Assembly (NCBI GenBank): GCA_028823105.1 | Contig: JAPKCC010000006.1 | Coordinates: forward strand, 1 to 55,595 | DNA: 55,595 bases | Source of the DNA: Phycisphaerales bacterium | GTDB lineage: Bacteria; Planctomycetota; Phycisphaerae; Phycisphaerales; SM1A02 | Reading direction: 5' to 3' | In this document: positions 11,003 through 20,607 of the stretch, piece after piece | Layout of the letters: the number at the start of each line of letters is the position of its first letter | Position numbering within the stretch: position 1 is the stretch's first letter | Position numbers and translations under genes: made by a program | The notes under the pieces: model-generated | Told to the model about the DNA's origin: nothing | The model's database searches: none | What the model saw: only the letters and a program-made list of their open reading frames with translations

Positions 11003-11502
11003 CGCTTGCCGTGAATGATGTCGTCCTCGCCACCCTGTCTCTGGTCGGGGCCGTAACAGATGACGTCGAATTCGATGTTCTGTTCTCCGGGGATCACGAT
11101 GTCGTAGGGAGTGCCCCACGGATCGATGAGATCGGCGGAGTTGTCGAGATAGGGATCATCACCTTCGACGAGCATCTCCAATGTGAAGTCGTCGTCGAGG
11201 TTGCCCGTGGTGTTCTGGGTGATGTAGAGCCTGACGGCGTTCGCCAGACTGTTGACCTCGGCCGTCGCCTTGTCCTCGTGTGCTCCCTGGAGGAAGCGGG
11301 TGAGACGCGGCACGACCAGCGTGGCGAGGAGCGCAACGATGGTCACCGCGATGATCACTTCGAGAAGAGTGAAGCCTCTTCGAGGAGCCTGAGATCGAGT
11401 CAGATGCTTGGTCATGGTGCGTTGCATGGAGGATCGGTCCGGATCAAGGGGTGTGGGTTGGTCGGCCAGAGGGAGACGGGACGGAGGTGGATCTTGAATC
11501 AT
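10999..11502 (-). CDS. gspG: Type II secretion major pseudopilin GspG
   Basis: GspG polymerises into the pseudopilus piston. The frame opens at an ATG overlapping the gspF stop (ATGA, 167 residues), but this leaves an unusually long leader of about 43 residues; ATGs at 11427 or 11415 would give a more normal leader. The site RRG/FTLLEVIIAVTIVALL has Glu at +5, and the C-terminal half has the GspG signature DPWGTPYDIVIPG and an Asp-rich end (GEDDIIHG) typical of the calcium-binding loop region. Confidence 0.92.
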   Translation of the reverse strand: MIQDPPPSRLPLADQPTPLDPDRSSMQRTMTKHLTRSQAPRRGFTLLEVIIAVTIVALLATLVVPRLTRFLQGAHEDKATAEVNSLANAVRLYITQNTTGNLDDDFTLEMLVEGDDPYLDNSADLIDPWGTPYDIVIPGEQNIEFDVICYGPDQRQGGEDDIIHGKR

Positions 11503-12716
11503 CGACCACCGGCGACGGCCTCCTGCATTTCAAGCATGGGGAGGAGGATGGCGGAAAGCACGAAGGCCGCGACGCATGCCATGATGACGAGCATTACGGG
11601 CGGAAGGGCCTTGGTGAAGATCTTCAGGCTGTTGTTCACTTGTCGATCGAAGGCCGAGGCGGCATGGAGGAGCATGCCTTCCAAGCGACCGGATCGTTCT
11701 CCGATGTTGACGATCTGGACGAGAAGCGGCGGGAAATGGCCGCATCGTTCCAAGGGCGTGGCCAGTGATCCGCCGGTCGTGACCCGCTCGCGCACGTCGT
11801 CGATGGCATCCATCATCACCGTGTTTCCAAGCGTGTCGCGAACGATTCCAAGGGCCGTGAGAATCGGTATGCCGGCGGAGCAGAGCGTGCCGAGGGTTCG
11901 CGTGAAGCGGGCAACGGCGATGTCACGAAGTAGATTTCCCAGCAAGGGGACCCGAAGCAGCAGGCCGTCGACGATCCGCCGGTTCTTGGGGACGGCCGTC
12001 CATGCTCGCCATCCGAAGAAACCTCCGATCGCCGCGGCGATCATCAGCCACCACCAGGCGGCGAAGAAGTCCGCGATCGCGAGAAGGACCTGAGTCGGCC
12101 ACGGAAGTGGGACGTTCTGGGCCTGCAGGGGGACCATCAGTTTCGGAAGCAGGATGGTCACGAAGATCGCGACGCTGATCGCCATGATCACCATGACGAT
12201 CATGGGGTAGATCGTGGCTCCGACGAGTTCCCGACGAACCTCGACGCTGCGTTCCAGGAGATCGGACAACTGGTGGAGGACTTCGTGCATCTTGCCAGAG
12301 GCGTCGGCGGCTCGGATCATGCCGACCACCATGTCGTCGAACGGAGGTCCGTATTCGCGGCATGCCTCGTGCAGCGGCCGGCCCGATTCCACGCGTTCGA
12401 TGAGAAAATCGAGGACGGTCTCCTGCCGAGGATTGGCCGCCTGACGACGGACGATCACCAGCCCCTGCATCAGCGGCAGTCCAGCTTCCACCGCGGTGGC
12501 GAGTTCCCGCATCAGGTTCGCAAGTTCGACAGCCGAGATCGTGGGGCGATTCTGAGCCTTCGATGATGCCGAGCCGGTTTTCGATTCGATGATCTCGGTC
12601 GCCTGTTGGCCCATGGAACGAATGCGTTCCATGGCGACATTACGACTGCTCGCGGTGATCGTGCCGGACACCACGCGTCCCTGCTCATCTATTCCTTGGT
12701 ATGCAAAGGCCGGCAT
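11499..12716 (-). CDS. gspF: Type II secretion inner-membrane platform protein GspF
   Basis: Polytopic platform protein that couples the GspE ATPase to pseudopilus assembly; 405 residues, normal length. It opens with the GspF-type PAFAYQGIDEQGRVVSGTI segment, then two repeated helical cytoplasmic domains (about 70-195 and 275-400), with membrane helices near 172-195 (MIVMVIMAISVAIFVTILLP), 220-242 and 378-398. The motif LMRELATAVEAGLPL and its second copy FTRTLGTLCSAGIPI are typical of the family. Six bases separate it from gspE. Confidence 0.95.
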   Translation of the reverse strand: MPAFAYQGIDEQGRVVSGTITASSRNVAMERIRSMGQQATEIIESKTGSASSKAQNRPTISAVELANLMRELATAVEAGLPLMQGLVIVRRQAANPRQETVLDFLIERVESGRPLHEACREYGPPFDDMVVGMIRAADASGKMHEVLHQLSDLLERSVEVRRELVGATIYPMIVMVIMAISVAIFVTILLPKLMVPLQAQNVPLPWPTQVLLAIADFFAAWWWLMIAAAIGGFFGWRAWTAVPKNRRIVDGLLLRVPLLGNLLRDIAVARFTRTLGTLCSAGIPILTALGIVRDTLGNTVMMDAIDDVRERVTTGGSLATPLERCGHFPPLLVQIVNIGERSGRLEGMLLHAASAFDRQVNNSLKIFTKALPPVMLVIMACVAAFVLSAILLPMLEMQEAVAGGR

Positions 12717-12722
12717 GTTGAA

Positions 12723-14411
12723 TCAAGCCCCGAAGTCGTCGACATCCTGAGTGGCCCGGAGTACTTCCTCCGGCGTCGTGAGTCCCTCGATCGCCTTCCG
12801 GATCCCGTCTTCCCGCATCGAGACGAAATCGTCGCCGAGCATCTTCCGGAGTTCCATCAACGATCGTCCTTCCGAAATGCCTCCGCGGAGCGAGGTAGAG
12901 ATCCGGATCAGTTCATAGAACCCGATCCGCCCGCGAAATCCGGTGTTGGAGCATTTGTCGCAACCCGTTCCGACGGAACTTCTTCCGTTGAAACGGCTGA
13001 ATTCACCGGGGGGAAGCCGATGGAGCAGGTCTTCGGTCATCGGAATCTCGGTCCGGCAGTGATTGCAGATGCGCCGGCCGAGTCGCTGGGCGAGGATGCC
13101 CTCGAGCACCGATGCGACGAGATACGGTTCGGCGCCCATGTCGATCATCCGGCCCACCGACGAGATTGCGTCATTGGTATGCAGAGTCGAGAACACGAGG
13201 TGGCCGGTGAGGGCCGACCGGATCACAATGTCAACCGTCTCGGCATCACGGATCTCACCGACAAAGATCACGTCGGGATCCTGACGAAGGATGGAGCGGA
13301 GGCCCGATGCGAAGGTCAGTCCCCGCTTTGGATTGACGGGGATCTGGTTGATGCCACTGAGCTCGTACTCGACGGGATCCTCGATGGTGATGATCTTCTT
13401 GCGTGGGTCGTAGAGCTTGCTGAGTCCGGCGTACAGAGACGTTGTCTTGCCTGAACCGGTGGGTCCGGTGACCAGAACCAGCCCGTGAGGCTTCGCGATC
13501 AACTTGTCCATGGTCTCTCGATCCCGCTCGGCCATGCCGAGGCTTTTGAGATCGAGTGGAAGGGACGACTTGTCGAGAATTCTCATGACCACCGATTCGC
13601 CGTACAGCGTCGGTACGGTCGAGACTCGAATATCCACTTTTCGGCCTTCGAACCGAAGCGAGATGTGACCGTCCTGCGGAACGTATCGCTCAGCGATGTT
13701 CATGTGAGCCATGATCTTGATTCGGCCCACCAACGCGGCCTGGAGATGCTTGGGGGGCGAAGGTTGCTCCCGTAGCACGCCGTCGATCCGATACTTCACC
13801 TTGAGTTCGTCTTCGAATGGTTCGACGTGGACGTCGCTGGTCCGGGACTGGATCGCCTCCAGCAGCACCAAGTTGACCAGGTTGATGAGCGAGGGCTGCT
13901 CGGCCATCTGGTGAACGTCGTCGGCTTCGATCGCGTCTAGGTTGTGCTCGTTCTCGCTCGCGATTCCGTCCTCGGCGGCGAGGCTTTCGGCCATCCGCGC
14001 CGCAGTCGTTCCGTAGGCGGCTTTCATCAATTCCGCGAAGGACGGTGCTTCGAGGCCCACTCGGCCGACTTCTCGCGAAGTTCGGATCGCCACTTCATCC
14101 ACCGCTTCCGTATCGAGCGGGTTGAGCATGGCGATTCGAATTCTGCCGTTCTCCATCGAGATTGGTACGACGCGGAGTCGGACCGCGACTTCCGGCGGGA
14201 GTAGCGCCGCGGCGTCGGTGTCGAGTTCCGGAATGCCGTCGAAGACCTCGATTCCGAGGAGTCGGAGTCGTTCCAGATCCACACCCTCCCCAGACTCTGA
14301 GACGGGCTCGCCGGGAACCTCCAGCGTGATCTCAGGAGCGGCGACTTCGGCGTCTCCACCGAAATCGACCGGGTTCTCGAACCGTGTTTCTTCGCCGATT
14401 TGCTCGCTCAC
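12723..14411 (-). CDS. gspE: Type II secretion assembly ATPase GspE
   Basis: Hexameric ATPase that powers pseudopilus assembly; 562 residues from a GTG. An N-terminal GspE/MshEN-like domain (about residues 30-140) precedes the ATPase core with Walker A GPTGSGKTTSLYA, the Asp box and Walker B-like PDVIFVGEIRDAET. A zinc-binding tetracysteine (CNHC and CDKC, about residues 450-490) is present as in GspE proper. It is the first gene of the secretion operon, 72 bases after the upstream secreted-protein gene, so the two may share a transcript. Confidence 0.95.
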   Translation of the reverse strand: MSEQIGEETRFENPVDFGGDAEVAAPEITLEVPGEPVSESGEGVDLERLRLLGIEVFDGIPELDTDAAALLPPEVAVRLRVVPISMENGRIRIAMLNPLDTEAVDEVAIRTSREVGRVGLEAPSFAELMKAAYGTTAARMAESLAAEDGIASENEHNLDAIEADDVHQMAEQPSLINLVNLVLLEAIQSRTSDVHVEPFEDELKVKYRIDGVLREQPSPPKHLQAALVGRIKIMAHMNIAERYVPQDGHISLRFEGRKVDIRVSTVPTLYGESVVMRILDKSSLPLDLKSLGMAERDRETMDKLIAKPHGLVLVTGPTGSGKTTSLYAGLSKLYDPRKKIITIEDPVEYELSGINQIPVNPKRGLTFASGLRSILRQDPDVIFVGEIRDAETVDIVIRSALTGHLVFSTLHTNDAISSVGRMIDMGAEPYLVASVLEGILAQRLGRRICNHCRTEIPMTEDLLHRLPPGEFSRFNGRSSVGTGCDKCSNTGFRGRIGFYELIRISTSLRGGISEGRSLMELRKMLGDDFVSMREDGIRKAIEGLTTPEEVLRATQDVDDFGA

Positions 14412-14483
14412 GTTGACCTTGCTTCAATGCGTCCCGCAGAGATCGTCGATCCACTGCGGAAGAGGGGTTCTCTGGATCCTGAA

Positions 14484-15872
14484 TCAGTCGCGGTCGCCAC
14501 GCTTGCCACCCTTGCCGGATCCAGTGGGATCGAGGGATCTGGAACCATCGGATCCTCTTCCCTCCTCCTTGCTGGCTTCGCCGGGGCTCTTGAATCTTGG
14601 TCGCGACGCGTTGTTCTTGCCCGGAGCCAAGGTCCGGGTCTTCTCTTTCGCGATTCCGTTCTCATCGAGTTCGACACCATCGATGCCGGGAATTCGATTT
14701 GCCTTCGAGGAGTTCCCGGGGATGCTCCCGGTCTGTTCCGGACTGAGAATCGCGAGAATCCGTCGTCGTGTCTCGTCCACGAGGTCATTCTTCTCGGCGA
14801 TAAGCCGATCGGCGAGGCTGGTGACTCGGTCGACCGCCTTCCCGTTCCGGCGATCGATCATTCGCTGAACCTTCTCGCGGGATTCGCTCGGTTGGTTGAT
14901 TCGGTAGGCGTCGACGATTCTCGTCTCGAGGTTGTCGAGTCGAAGCTTGAAATCGGCTTCGATTTCGTCCAGTTGTGCGATCTGGGAATCGCTCAGATCG
15001 GGGAGGCCACGGATCGACTCGATGAGACGGGGGATGGGCGTCGGTCGGAACGCACGCGGATAACCACTGAGTAACGCAGCGTGGCGGAACTGCTCGCCGA
15101 ATTCGCTCGGAAGCGAGGCGGAGATCTTCTCGATGTAATCATCTTGAACACGTCGCACGCCCACTCTCGTAGACATGATCTGGTCGGTCGCTCGAAGACC
15201 GGCCTCAAAGTTCATTCCTGCCATCGCGTCCTTGATCTCATCTTGTAGCGACGCGATCTTCGCGGCTCGGACTGAGAGCGCCGCATCGAGCGAAAGTTCG
15301 TATTCGACCAAGACCGGATCGAGGCTCACTTCGACTTCGAATGGGAAACGCATGGTGCGGACAAGGGTGTAGAGGTCCACCGATTCGCCCATGAGTTCAC
15401 CCTTCGGAAGTTCCTTCTCCCGTCGGAGTGTTCGCTCGAATCGAGGCCAGCGGGAGATCTGGTCGCTGGTGAGTTGGGCCTTGATGTTGTTGAGGAAGAG
15501 GGCGCCCAGTGCGGCCCGTTCGGTGTCCCAGGCCGCGAGCGGCTCCAGAATGAGTTCCATGACGGCGTCAGGGCGAGCGTTGCCGATCCGGCCCTGGAGC
15601 GCCCTCATCTTGTTCTTGACGTCCTCGACCCCGGAATCGAAGGAGATCATGTAGTCCTGCAGAAGGACCTCGACGATGGGTCGCTGCCAGTCTTCGAGTT
15701 TCAGAATCTCCACGAAGAGCGGCATGTCCCGATCGAGGAACTCAGGCCGAAACGAGTCAGCGAAACCCGCTTGTGCTCCGAATTGGGCATGTGCGGGCGT
15801 CGCCACCACGAACACGGAACCGGCTGAGAGGACGGCGGCGAGGGCACAGGTTTTGAGGCTTCGAAAGGACAT
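14484..15872 (-). CDS. Secreted helical protein with LTxxQ-like motifs (family unassigned)
   Basis: Start placed at ATG 15872: AGGAG lies about 14 bases upstream and the product then begins with a good Sec signal peptide (MSFRSLKTC... ending AHA/Q near residue 28). The 462-residue protein is almost entirely helical and charged. It contains repeated short motifs resembling the LTxxQ box of Spy/CpxP-type periplasmic chaperones: QLTSDQISRW, DLSDSQIAQL and ILSPEQTGSIP. The C-terminal 75 residues are Lys/Gly/Ser-rich. The gene at 34995-36734 is a distant paralogue (shared RPEFL.RD, PI.E..L..Y, ILxPE). No function can be named; a periplasmic role next to the secretion operon is inference. Confidence 0.75.
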   Translation of the reverse strand: MSFRSLKTCALAAVLSAGSVFVVATPAHAQFGAQAGFADSFRPEFLDRDMPLFVEILKLEDWQRPIVEVLLQDYMISFDSGVEDVKNKMRALQGRIGNARPDAVMELILEPLAAWDTERAALGALFLNNIKAQLTSDQISRWPRFERTLRREKELPKGELMGESVDLYTLVRTMRFPFEVEVSLDPVLVEYELSLDAALSVRAAKIASLQDEIKDAMAGMNFEAGLRATDQIMSTRVGVRRVQDDYIEKISASLPSEFGEQFRHAALLSGYPRAFRPTPIPRLIESIRGLPDLSDSQIAQLDEIEADFKLRLDNLETRIVDAYRINQPSESREKVQRMIDRRNGKAVDRVTSLADRLIAEKNDLVDETRRRILAILSPEQTGSIPGNSSKANRIPGIDGVELDENGIAKEKTRTLAPGKNNASRPRFKSPGEASKEEGRGSDGSRSLDPTGSGKGGKRGDRD

Positions 15873-16108
15873 GATTCTGGAACTCCTGACAGGAACAGGC
15901 TTTAGGCGCTCGAGCAGGTATGACTGGGCCTGACGGGCATCACAGACTTGAGGATTCCGGCCCTCGGGAGGAGGAACGCGGCACAGGGGAGAATATGGCA
16001 CTGGAGAGGCATTAATCCGGGGTTGGGGCCGGATTTTGGTCTTAGATGTTCGATCTGCAGCCACATGGGGGATCTAGAACGATCAGGGAACCGAAAATCA
16101 GACCTTGC

Positions 16109-16807
16109 TCAACCGGGTCGAACCGTTCTCTGCTCGATTCGCTTCTCGGACGTCGTGACCACGATCCGGTCCACGAAGATGCCGGGAGTGTGGATACCGT
16201 CCGGATCGAGTTGGCCGATCTCGACGAGTTCCTCGACTTCAACGACCGTGTGCTTCCCGCAGGCCGCCACCATCGGATTGAAGTTCCTTGCGGTGCGACG
16301 GAACACCAGATTACCGCTCCGATCGGCCTTCCAAGCCTTCACAAGGGACAGATCGGCTCGGATTCCTCGTTCCATGACGTACGTCTCGCCATCGAAATCG
16401 CGTGTCTCCTTGCCCTCGGCAACCAGGGTTCCGACACCGGCCTTGGTGAAGAACGCTGGGATTCCAGCGCCACCAGCCCTCAGCCGCTCGGCGAGCGTCC
16501 CCTGAGGATTGAACTCGACCTCGAGTTCGCCTGCCATGAACTGCCGCTCGAATTCAGCGTTCTCGCCGACGTAACTGGAGACCATCTTCCGGATTTGTCT
16601 GGTCTTCAGCAGCAGGCCGAGCCCCCAGTCATCCACGCCGGCATTGTTACTGACGGCGACCAGATCACGAGCCCCGGTATCTCGAAGGGCGGTGATCAAC
16701 AGCTCAGGGATGCCACAGAGTCCGAAGCCACCCACGGCGACGGTCATTCCACTCTCAACGAGATCCGCGAGCGCGGCGGACGGTGAATCGAAGACCTTGT
16801 CGACCAT
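16109..16807 (-). CDS. 3-oxoacid CoA-transferase, subunit A (orphan)
   Basis: Start at ATG 16807 gives 232 residues, the usual length for the A subunit; the frame stays open upstream but without similarity. The product begins [17 protein letters not shown] and has the family glycine motif [14 protein letters not shown], followed by SNNAG and the [19 protein letters not shown] segment, all typical of ScoA/AtoD-like subunits of succinyl-CoA:3-ketoacid CoA-transferase. The enzyme normally works as A2B2 and the catalytic Glu is in the B subunit, yet no B-subunit gene lies on either side: upstream is a divergent transporter and downstream an unrelated secreted protein. Confidence 0.88.
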   Translation of the reverse strand: MVDKVFDSPSAALADLVESGMTVAVGGFGLCGIPELLITALRDTGARDLVAVSNNAGVDDWGLGLLLKTRQIRKMVSSYVGENAEFERQFMAGELEVEFNPQGTLAERLRAGGAGIPAFFTKAGVGTLVAEGKETRDFDGETYVMERGIRADLSLVKAWKADRSGNLVFRRTARNFNPMVAACGKHTVVEVEELVEIGQLDPDGIHTPGIFVDRIVVTTSEKRIEQRTVRPG

Positions 16808-16879
16808 GACGCCATCCTTCCACTGAACATCATCGAAACCCGTCCAGCGGGGGCTCGATGCGGTTTTCACGGCCGTAGA

Positions 16880-18241
16880 GTGTACCCCTTCCTCGGTATC
16901 CTCGGACTCGCGAGTTTCCCGCCGACCGACCATGCATCCCCATTTGCGGGACGGAATTTCTTGATCTCAGTGAAGCAATCCTCGAAGAACGAAGTCTGTA
17001 GGCGGAGCACTCGTGATCGCCAGCCGGGTGACCTTCTGGTGATCGGCGTACTGCTGGTTCTCACGGCACTCCCGGACGCCATGGTCGTTCCGATTCTCGA
17101 GGAACTCTTGGTCGGTCGCTACGACGTCGATCCTGGGTTGTCGCATGCATTCATCTCGATCAACCTGCTCGGCGGTCTTTGTGCGTTGCCGCTCCTTCGA
17201 ATCGCGATGCGACGGGGCCGCCCGATTCTGGCGGTGGCGATCGCCGCGGTCGCCGACGCCGCACTTCTCGCGGCGATGTGGCTTCCAATCGGGTTCGGCC
17301 CGACGATCCTCCTGCGCGCCGTGGAAGGCGCCGCGGATGTCATCGTCTTCGCGGTGGTCTTCGATCTCATCGGGCAGGCGGGCGGGCGACGTGGGGCGGG
17401 ACTCCGTTTCGGATTCGGCGCAGCACTGCTGAGCACGGCGCTTGGTGGGGGCGCGATTCTCGGAGGGCAACTCGCAGATGGTGATGCCGGGTCTGGGGAC
17501 GTGGCTCGGGCGGTCTATCTCGTCGGTGCGTCGGCATGTCTCCTTGCTGGGATCATCGCCTTCGTCTGTCGCAACCGACTTCGACGACTGGAGGGTGTCG
17601 CGGCGGAGTGTGCGAACGAGAAACCGGAACCACCGCCGATCCAGATCGCGCGGGCGCCGCTCTGGCCGCTCATGTTGATGGCGGGCGCAGATCGAGCGGC
17701 GGGTGGATTGCTCACCGGAACGCTTGGGCTGTTCCTGGCGGAAGCGGTGGGATTGGCGCCTTCACTTCGAGGCGGACTGATCGGTTCCGTCCTGCTGCTC
17801 ATGGGGCTGGGAGCCATCCCCGCGGGATGGGTCTCCGACCGGTTCGGCGACCTGCGCGTTCGGGCCGTCGGGGGCGTCACGTTCGCGATGGGTCTTTTCA
17901 TCCTGCCCATTGCTGCGACCGATCTATCAAGTTTGTCCGCCATGATGCTGCTTCTCGGCGTCGGCGGAGCGACGTTGCTGCCGACGTCACTTTCGCTGCT
18001 CGATCGCCTTCATGGTGGGCTGGTCAGCATGGGTGGATTCCGCGCCGCCGGCGACATCGGGTTCCTGGTTGGCGTCTCGGTCGCCGGTTTTCTGGTTCAC
18101 ATGCTTGGCGACGGTGAAGCCTCGCGATTCGGATATGCAAGCGTCATTGCCGGGTTCGCGATCATGCATCTCTGCTGTACCGCCATCGTGATCCCGCTGC
18201 TGGCACGATACGATCGGCGAACGAGCAGAGGCTCCGACTGA
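16880..18241 (+). CDS. Major facilitator superfamily transporter
   Basis: The 453-residue product has about 12 hydrophobic segments, a cytoplasmic loop between helices 2 and 3 ([10 protein letters not shown]) and a second copy of the MFS loop motif ([18 protein letters not shown]) after the central hydrophilic loop (about residues 230-255), so it is a typical two-halves MFS protein. Substrate cannot be told from sequence. The start is uncertain: a GTG at 16880 or a GTG at 16970 close to the first helix; no strong ribosome-binding site marks either. It is divergent from the CoA-transferase gene. Confidence 0.85.
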   Translation: MYPFLGILGLASFPPTDHASPFAGRNFLISVKQSSKNEVCRRSTRDRQPGDLLVIGVLLVLTALPDAMVVPILEELLVGRYDVDPGLSHAFISINLLGGLCALPLLRIAMRRGRPILAVAIAAVADAALLAAMWLPIGFGPTILLRAVEGAADVIVFAVVFDLIGQAGGRRGAGLRFGFGAALLSTALGGGAILGGQLADGDAGSGDVARAVYLVGASACLLAGIIAFVCRNRLRRLEGVAAECANEKPEPPPIQIARAPLWPLMLMAGADRAAGGLLTGTLGLFLAEAVGLAPSLRGGLIGSVLLLMGLGAIPAGWVSDRFGDLRVRAVGGVTFAMGLFILPIAATDLSSLSAMMLLLGVGGATLLPTSLSLLDRLHGGLVSMGGFRAAGDIGFLVGVSVAGFLVHMLGDGEASRFGYASVIAGFAIMHLCCTAIVIPLLARYDRRTSRGSD

Positions 18242-18251
18242 CCGCGAAACG

Positions 18252-18292
18252 AGCCGCCCCGCATCATCATCACGAAGAGACACGGGGCGGCT
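18252..18292. terminator. Hairpin between convergent MFS and sigma-factor genes
   Basis: A perfect 10-bp stem (AGCCGCCCCG pairing with CGGGGCGGCT, arms 18252-18261 and 18283-18292) with a 21-base loop lies between two converging genes. On the minus strand it is followed by TCGTTTCG, so it best serves the sigma-factor gene but may act both ways. Confidence 0.65.
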
Positions 18293-18323
18293 GGAATGGA
18301 GGAAAAGTTCGGGCGCGAATCGT

Positions 18324-19424
18324 TCAGTTGTCGAGGGGCCGACTGAACTCTCTCGGGTTCTGAAGACCTTCGATCGTCGATCGAAGTTTCTCGAGCGCCT
18401 TGTTCTGGATCTGGCGGACGCGTTCCTTGGTCACTCCGATGATCTGTCCAACCTGCTCGAGCGTGAGGGTCGGAGCCTGGCTCGGTGTGCCGATCCCGAA
18501 TCGGTGCCCGATGACGGTTTGTTCCACCTGAGTGAGATCCGCCTCGTTGGTATCCATGAGATGTCGGACTTCTGCAGCAGAGTCGGCGATGAACTCGGCA
18601 CGTCGTGTCTCGAGATGGTCGGATCGTTCGAAGGCAGGGTCGAAGTCGGTGATGAACCGCTGCCGATGGCGGGTGCTCTTCATGCCATGGCGACTGAAGG
18701 CCTTGAGGATCGCACGACATGCATACGTGCTGAACTTAAAGCCTCGCTCACAATCGAACTTGTCGACCGATCGCATCAAGGCCATGTTTCCTTCGCTCAC
18801 CAGATCGGCGAATTCACCGTCCATGATGCGGACGCGTTTCGCCATCGCAAGCACCAGGGCGAGGTTGGTCTCGGCGATCTGCTCCCGGAAGCTGGAGGCG
18901 ATCGCGTGCCAACGCAGCATTTCGCGGGCTTCAGCCAGATCAGGGCGACTGGTCCCGATCGTCATCTGGACCGTTCGCATCTGAAAACGGGCGTAGTTGA
19001 ATTTGAGAAAAAGGATTCGTTCCTGCGCTCCCGTGAGCAGGACCGACTTGCCGCTCCGAGGCGTGTCTATCCGTCCTCGTGCGGGGATCAGGTCATCCAT
19101 CAGCGGGCGGTACCACGAGACGTCGGGCTTTTCTACTTCGTCAAGTCCGAAGATCGTCGACTCGGCATCGTCCTGATGAAAGACATTTGCGTCGGTGAAG
19201 TCGATCTCTTTCTCGAGCAGCCGGCCGAGGAAGTGCTCCTCCCGCCGCGAGAGTTGTCGGAGTTTTCGCTCGGCTGATCTTCTGCCTGCTCGGGTTCCGT
19301 CGAGGGGCTTCGAACGAGCGTTGGGGAGTACCGACACGGATGCCCTCGCTCGGGACCGAGCCCGGTCCAGCGGTGAGTTGCGTCCGATCAGAGATTTTGT
19401 TTCGCGAGTTCGAGGCATAGTCAT
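18324..19424 (-). CDS. Sigma-70 family RNA polymerase sigma factor
   Basis: The 366-residue product has a long basic N-terminal extension (about 130 residues, Arg/Ser-rich), then region 2 (NLALVLAMAKRVRIMDGEF, DLVSEGNMALMRSVDKFD, GFKFSTYACRAILKAFSRH) and a region 4 helix-turn-helix (LTLEQVGQIIGVTKERVRQI) that binds the -35 element. Region 3 is short or missing, so it is not the housekeeping RpoD and resembles group 2/3 sigma factors common in planctomycetes. Two ATGs (19424 and 19418) are close; the first is used. Transcribed towards the MFS gene and ended by the hairpin at 18252-18292. Confidence 0.9.
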   Translation of the reverse strand: MTMPRTRETKSLIGRNSPLDRARSRARASVSVLPNARSKPLDGTRAGRRSAERKLRQLSRREEHFLGRLLEKEIDFTDANVFHQDDAESTIFGLDEVEKPDVSWYRPLMDDLIPARGRIDTPRSGKSVLLTGAQERILFLKFNYARFQMRTVQMTIGTSRPDLAEAREMLRWHAIASSFREQIAETNLALVLAMAKRVRIMDGEFADLVSEGNMALMRSVDKFDCERGFKFSTYACRAILKAFSRHGMKSTRHRQRFITDFDPAFERSDHLETRRAEFIADSAAEVRHLMDTNEADLTQVEQTVIGHRFGIGTPSQAPTLTLEQVGQIIGVTKERVRQIQNKALEKLRSTIEGLQNPREFSRPLDN

Positions 19425-19785
19425 GTGATTGCTCGGTCTGGTGGACCAGCGCACCCCCTGTGTTGTGCCACCCCGCGTGGAAGTCGACGTGAGGGTTTAC
19501 GCCGGCAACCGGAAAAGACTCCTCCGTTCATCCTGAATCGGAGTGACGAGTCGTCCAAGGTGGCGGCGTTTTGGCCGCCCTCTCGATACGCTTCGACGCA
19601 CTATCTGGTTCGGATTCTCTCCGAGTGTCTCTCTTGGATATTCGTACTCCTCGCTCCCGTGGTTGCACCCCGTCGTTCCATTCGGTGACCGAAAAACGAG
19701 CTAAAATGGTTGAAACGGGGGATTGAGCCTGCAGGGGTGCGGACCCAGGCCCCTGGCGGGAGGAATTCAAAACGACGAAAAGAGA
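19425..19785. other. Intergenic region upstream of the sigma factor
   Basis: About 360 bases without a convincing gene. A short hairpin (GGCGGC at 19562-19567 pairing with GCCGCC at 19574-19579) lies about 140 bases upstream of the sigma-factor start and could be part of its leader. No clear promoter or tRNA could be identified. Confidence 0.5.
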
Positions 19786-19818
19786 CAGGCCGGTCGACGA
19801 ATCACGTCGACCGGCCTG
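19786..19818 (-). terminator. Rho-independent terminator of ndk
   Basis: A perfect 14-bp stem (CAGGCCGGTCGACG pairing with CGTCGACCGGCCTG) with a 5-base loop lies 44 bases past the ndk stop. On the minus strand it is followed by TCTCTTTTCGTCGTTTTG, a T-rich tail. Confidence 0.88.
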
Positions 19819-19861
19819 CGTTGTCCATTCGAATTCCGTCCGTGATCTCACGGCCGTCGGT

Positions 19862-20332
19862 TCACTCCGGGCTGCCGGAGGACATGTCATAGACCCATGC
19901 ATCTCCGGGTCGGGACCAGTCAAGAACTTCACCGTCGTTGAAGAACAAGCCGAGTTCGCGGCTGGCCGCTTCAGGGCTGTCACTTCCGTGGATGAGGTTG
20001 AACGAACTCGAGACACCGAAATCGCCTCGGATCGTTCCAGGATCAGCCTTGAACCCGAACGTGGCGCCCATCATCGAGCGGCAGATGGCGATGGCGCCGT
20101 TGCCACGGAGGGCGAGCACGAGTACTGGCGAGGACGTCATGAACGCGACCAGGCCCGGGTAAAACGGTCGTTCCTTGTGATCGGCGTAGTGGGTTGCGGC
20201 GAGTTCGTGACTGATCTTCATGAGCTTCGCACCGACGACCTGGAGGCCCTTTTCCTCGAAGCGGCTGATGATGCGTCCCATGAGGCCCCGTTGCACGGCG
20301 TCGGGCTTCAGAATGATGAGGGTGGTTTCCAT
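19862..20332 (-). CDS. ndk: Nucleoside diphosphate kinase
   Basis: Transfers the gamma phosphate between nucleoside triphosphates and diphosphates through a phosphohistidine. ATG 20332 gives METTLIILKPDAVQRGLMG, the standard N-terminus, and 156 residues. The catalytic His is in NLIHGSDSPEAA, with the nearby RGDFGV loop conserved. A C-terminal extension of about 12 residues (WSRPGDAWVYDMSSGSPE) is slightly longer than in short bacterial Ndk. Monocistronic by its own terminator; divergent from topoisomerase VI. Confidence 0.96.
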   Translation of the reverse strand: METTLIILKPDAVQRGLMGRIISRFEEKGLQVVGAKLMKISHELAATHYADHKERPFYPGLVAFMTSSPVLVLALRGNGAIAICRSMMGATFGFKADPGTIRGDFGVSSSFNLIHGSDSPEAASRELGLFFNDGEVLDWSRPGDAWVYDMSSGSPE

Positions 20333-20607
20333 GGTGTCTCCAAGGGCTTGGGAACGAATCCGGAGGCCGATCCACTCCAGAGGCGGGTCTCGGCCAGACC
20401 GCGGCTCCGCCGCGGGGGGTCGGGGACGATAGCGGATCGGGTCCAGATGGGGGGGAAAGCCAGTCGGATTCGTCGCTCCGGCTCGGAATCCGGTAGTTTC
20501 TAAGTCAGGCGGCAGGAAGCCGCTTTGTCTCCGGATAGGACCAGCTTCTCCACGAGCCGGCCCATCCCGTTCGGGTGAAGATCCGAGACCGCGTCGTGAG
20601 CAATGGA

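Noticed and set aside
16014-16035. Hairpin (AATCCGG/CCGGATT) downstream of the CoA-transferase gene
   Set aside because: Only 7 bp and no T-rich tail on the minus strand; too weak to call a terminator.
19590-19650. tRNA-like GGTTCGGATTC
   Set aside because: The flanking bases do not pair into a T-arm and no acceptor or anticodon stem can be found.
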